Shown one piece after another: positions 61,810 through 64,000 of a DNA stretch of 64,000 nt. The stretch is from Casuarius casuarius (lineage: Eukaryota > Chordata > Aves > Casuariiformes > Casuariidae), in the NCBI GenBank assembly GCA_003342895.1, contig PTFA01000042.1, forward strand, positions 2,410,716-2,474,715. The letters are read 5' to 3'. A program made the position numbers and the translations under genes. The stretch's first letter is position 1; each line of letters opens with the position of its first letter. The notes beneath the pieces were generated by a model that saw nothing but the letters and a program-made list of their open reading frames with translations, was not told the origin of the DNA and did no database searches.

Positions 61810-64000
61810 TCGGCCTTCCCTCATTACCCAGACAACAAATTCCACATCCCATTCCACTTCAAAGACTTGCATTTTGACATTTGGTGATGTGCCATTTTCT
61901 ATTTTCTGAGGCTTGCTTTGTGCCACCCTAATAATAGAGTCACCAACGTCAGAGCCCTTTTCTCTGCCTGAGCAAACACATTAACTTGGTGTTATCACTG
62001 CTTGAACAGGAGAATCTCAAATGTTTGTGCACACTTTGGGATTGAGTGCTAACAGCAGCACAGGGGCAATCTTCTGGATTCACATTGTCAAGGTTCAGAA
62101 AAGAAACAGGGGTACTACTTCAGAAGCCAAGATTTCAAACACCCCAGTGACGCCAGCTGTCAGCAGAGCAAACAGTGAAGAACTGAATAAATAGCAAAGC
62201 CTCCAAACTCAGCCATGTGCTCCTGGGGACTCAATCAAAATGTGGGATAGGAGTGAAATCAGCCTGGATGAATCCAGAAGCAGGGCTAAATCACTCAACT
62301 GCTGGCAGCCAAAGGTGAAGTGGGAGTGATATACCACCACAGGTTTAAGCGCTTGCCTCAGCTTGCAGGGAGTGATAGCCAAGAGCTTTCCTCTTGTGTG
62401 TCAGAGGTATTGAATGCCAGAGAAAATGCTGCAAGGTGCATCCTCAGTAGCAGAATGGTAGCTGAGCTTAAAATACACCCCTGGGCTGTACCTCCCAACA
62501 CCCAGGTAGTGTAACATGGGGAAAAGGAGTTCCAGGACTGTACTGGGAGAGAGAAGCAGCTTGGCGTTAGCACTGGCATTTGGCCAGGCCAAAGGCTCCC
62601 CTTCATTCCTGGCACAGGGCTGCACCACCCACTGCAACATGGTGCATGCAGCTAACTCCATGCACCCACTTACTGGATTCCCCCTCTGTCTAATGGGGCT
62701 TCTCTGCTCTGCAAACTGTAGCCTGTTTCTCTCAGGTAGGGAAGCATTTCTTAGGCTCAGGGAAAGAAGCCTGAAATCCAGACGAGGTTTCCCAAGCATA
62801 AAGAAGGGGTTTAGAGCAGTGCGAGGCAAAGTGCAGCTCTCTTCTTCAATATTTTCACCACCAGCTTATTCTTTCTCTTCAGTATATATAAAATGTGTTG
62901 TCAGTACACTGCCAGGGAAGGATTCTTCTGACTGCAAGAAAAAGTGCTGAGCCATCCCAAAAGGAGGCATGTGACCTAATCTGCTCTGAGAAAGGATGTC
63001 TAATAGCTCAATTCTTTAGAATTTACCCAGCCAAAAAAGTGCTCACCCAGAATTCGTGCAGAGCTGAGTCTGAGTAAATCAGATCACTCCTGGCCATATG
63101 TTTGTGTGTTTCTGCAAATAGTCACAGCGGCGGTTTTGTCAAACTCACTCATGGCAGGTCTCAGGAGACCAAATGTTTCAGTGAGACAGTGTATCCTGTT
63201 GGCAGTTTCTTGAAAACAAAGCTTGGGTGCGTGGTCAGAGCTGAGTATGAACAGATTTTGCTGTGCTTTCGGCTAAGGAAACCACAGTAAAGAGACTAGT
63301 GAATTGTTTTGACAGGATCCCACGTAGCCTGCATACAAAAAAGAAGCTGAAGCTGCTGTTTGGGGCCTTGGGCAGGGAAAGGCCAGATACCCTTCATTTG
63401 CTTGTATAACCCTTCTGTCAGGACTTGACTGGCAACAAAGGACTGAGTTCAAATCTTAGGGGTCAGTTCTAAAACACCAGCTCAGATGTCCATCAGAAGC
63501 CTGGGATAATTAAAACTAAACTTTCTGGTGCTTAGCAAGCTAATTTTCCTCATTTGCAAACATGACTCAGTTGGCTAAATAAACAATGTTTTATTAATGG
63601 GAGAAAAGGAGCAAAATAGGCAATACTTAACTCGTAGTATATTAGTACTATTATTTCACAGTCCTCTGAAGTTGGTTAGGTCTGTCACGAGCTGGCCACT
63701 TCCTTCTCTCCCTCTCTCTATCCCACTTCCAGTTTCGGTTTGTCAAGTCTTGGTGGACAGCAAGGTTAATTCAGGCTGTCTGCTCCATTAGCCATTCCCT
63801 CTTGCCATTCCTCACTCTCTGAGCTAGGCATTGCTAGGAGTTTCTATTTTCCCAGCTCTTCAGCAAGACTCCAAGCAGTATCTCAGACTACCCCCATCCC
63901 TGTGCATTCAGGAAACCCTTCACCCCAACCTTGTCTCTCACTTTGGAGACGACTTCTGAAAGGATTCTGCCCTGTTCTACCCTTTAGAGAAAACTTTTAA
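61810..64000. other. No gene seen at right end
   Basis: The region upstream of the minus-strand gene. Overlapping open frames at about 62.4-62.95 kb on both strands lack splice sites or recognisable sequence. I see no repeat family. Confidence 0.55.

Noticed and set aside
62401..62950. Overlapping open frames of about 142-144 codons on both strands
   Set aside because: Mutual shadows without motifs, splice sites or a promoter.
1..64000. CRISPR arrays, bacterial operons, tRNA or rRNA genes
   Set aside because: None is visible; spliced CLIC6 and repeat content show this is vertebrate nuclear DNA.

Overview
The window is nuclear DNA from a vertebrate, most likely a bird. It is AT-rich with sharp CpG-rich islands, has long introns and few interspersed repeats, carries degraded CR1-type LINE relics and one avian-style LTR, and has an assembly gap (N run) inside the most GC-rich exon. 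The assignment to birds is inference from this pattern. The gene itself is certain: CLIC6, chloride intracellular channel 6 (parchorin type), on the + strand and complete except for the gap.

Layout. 1-400: a small CpG-rich promoter-like island with CCAAT and YY1/ETS motifs. About 870-1596: a solo LTR-like element. 1.6-12 kb: mostly featureless, with one LINE relic and a 39-bp tandem duplication. 12.2-13.2 kb, minus strand: a candidate signal-peptide exon and a possible second exon of an unrecognised gene. 14.4-15.9 kb: CpG island and first exon of CLIC6, encoding an acidic Ala/Pro/Glu-rich N-terminal extension with 11 tandem units. 15.9-41.7 kb: large first intron, holding an alternative short first exon at about 40.3-40.46 kb. 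41.7-46.46 kb: the five exons of the conserved CLIC module (110, 126, 107, 182 and 162 coding bases). The 3' UTR follows, with poly(A) signals at 47.24 and 48.21 kb.

Right-hand part. On the minus strand between about 61.8 and 56.7 kb I can assemble a previously unannotated-looking gene of seven exons, convergent with CLIC6. It has a TATA element, a start codon in good context, a signal peptide, splice sites whose phases agree exon after exon, a stop codon and a downstream AATAAA. The predicted secreted or membrane protein is about 282-310 residues and I do not recognise its family. This is the most interesting item in the window, but it is a prediction without homology or transcript support.

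How the pieces work together. CLIC6 has two apparent transcription starts. The CpG-island start gives the long parchorin-like protein (625 residues as assembled). The intron-1 start gives a roughly 249-270 residue protein of ordinary CLIC length. Both splice in phase 0 to the same exon 2. In human, CLIC6 lies between RCAN1 and RUNX1; neither gene is recognisable inside this window.
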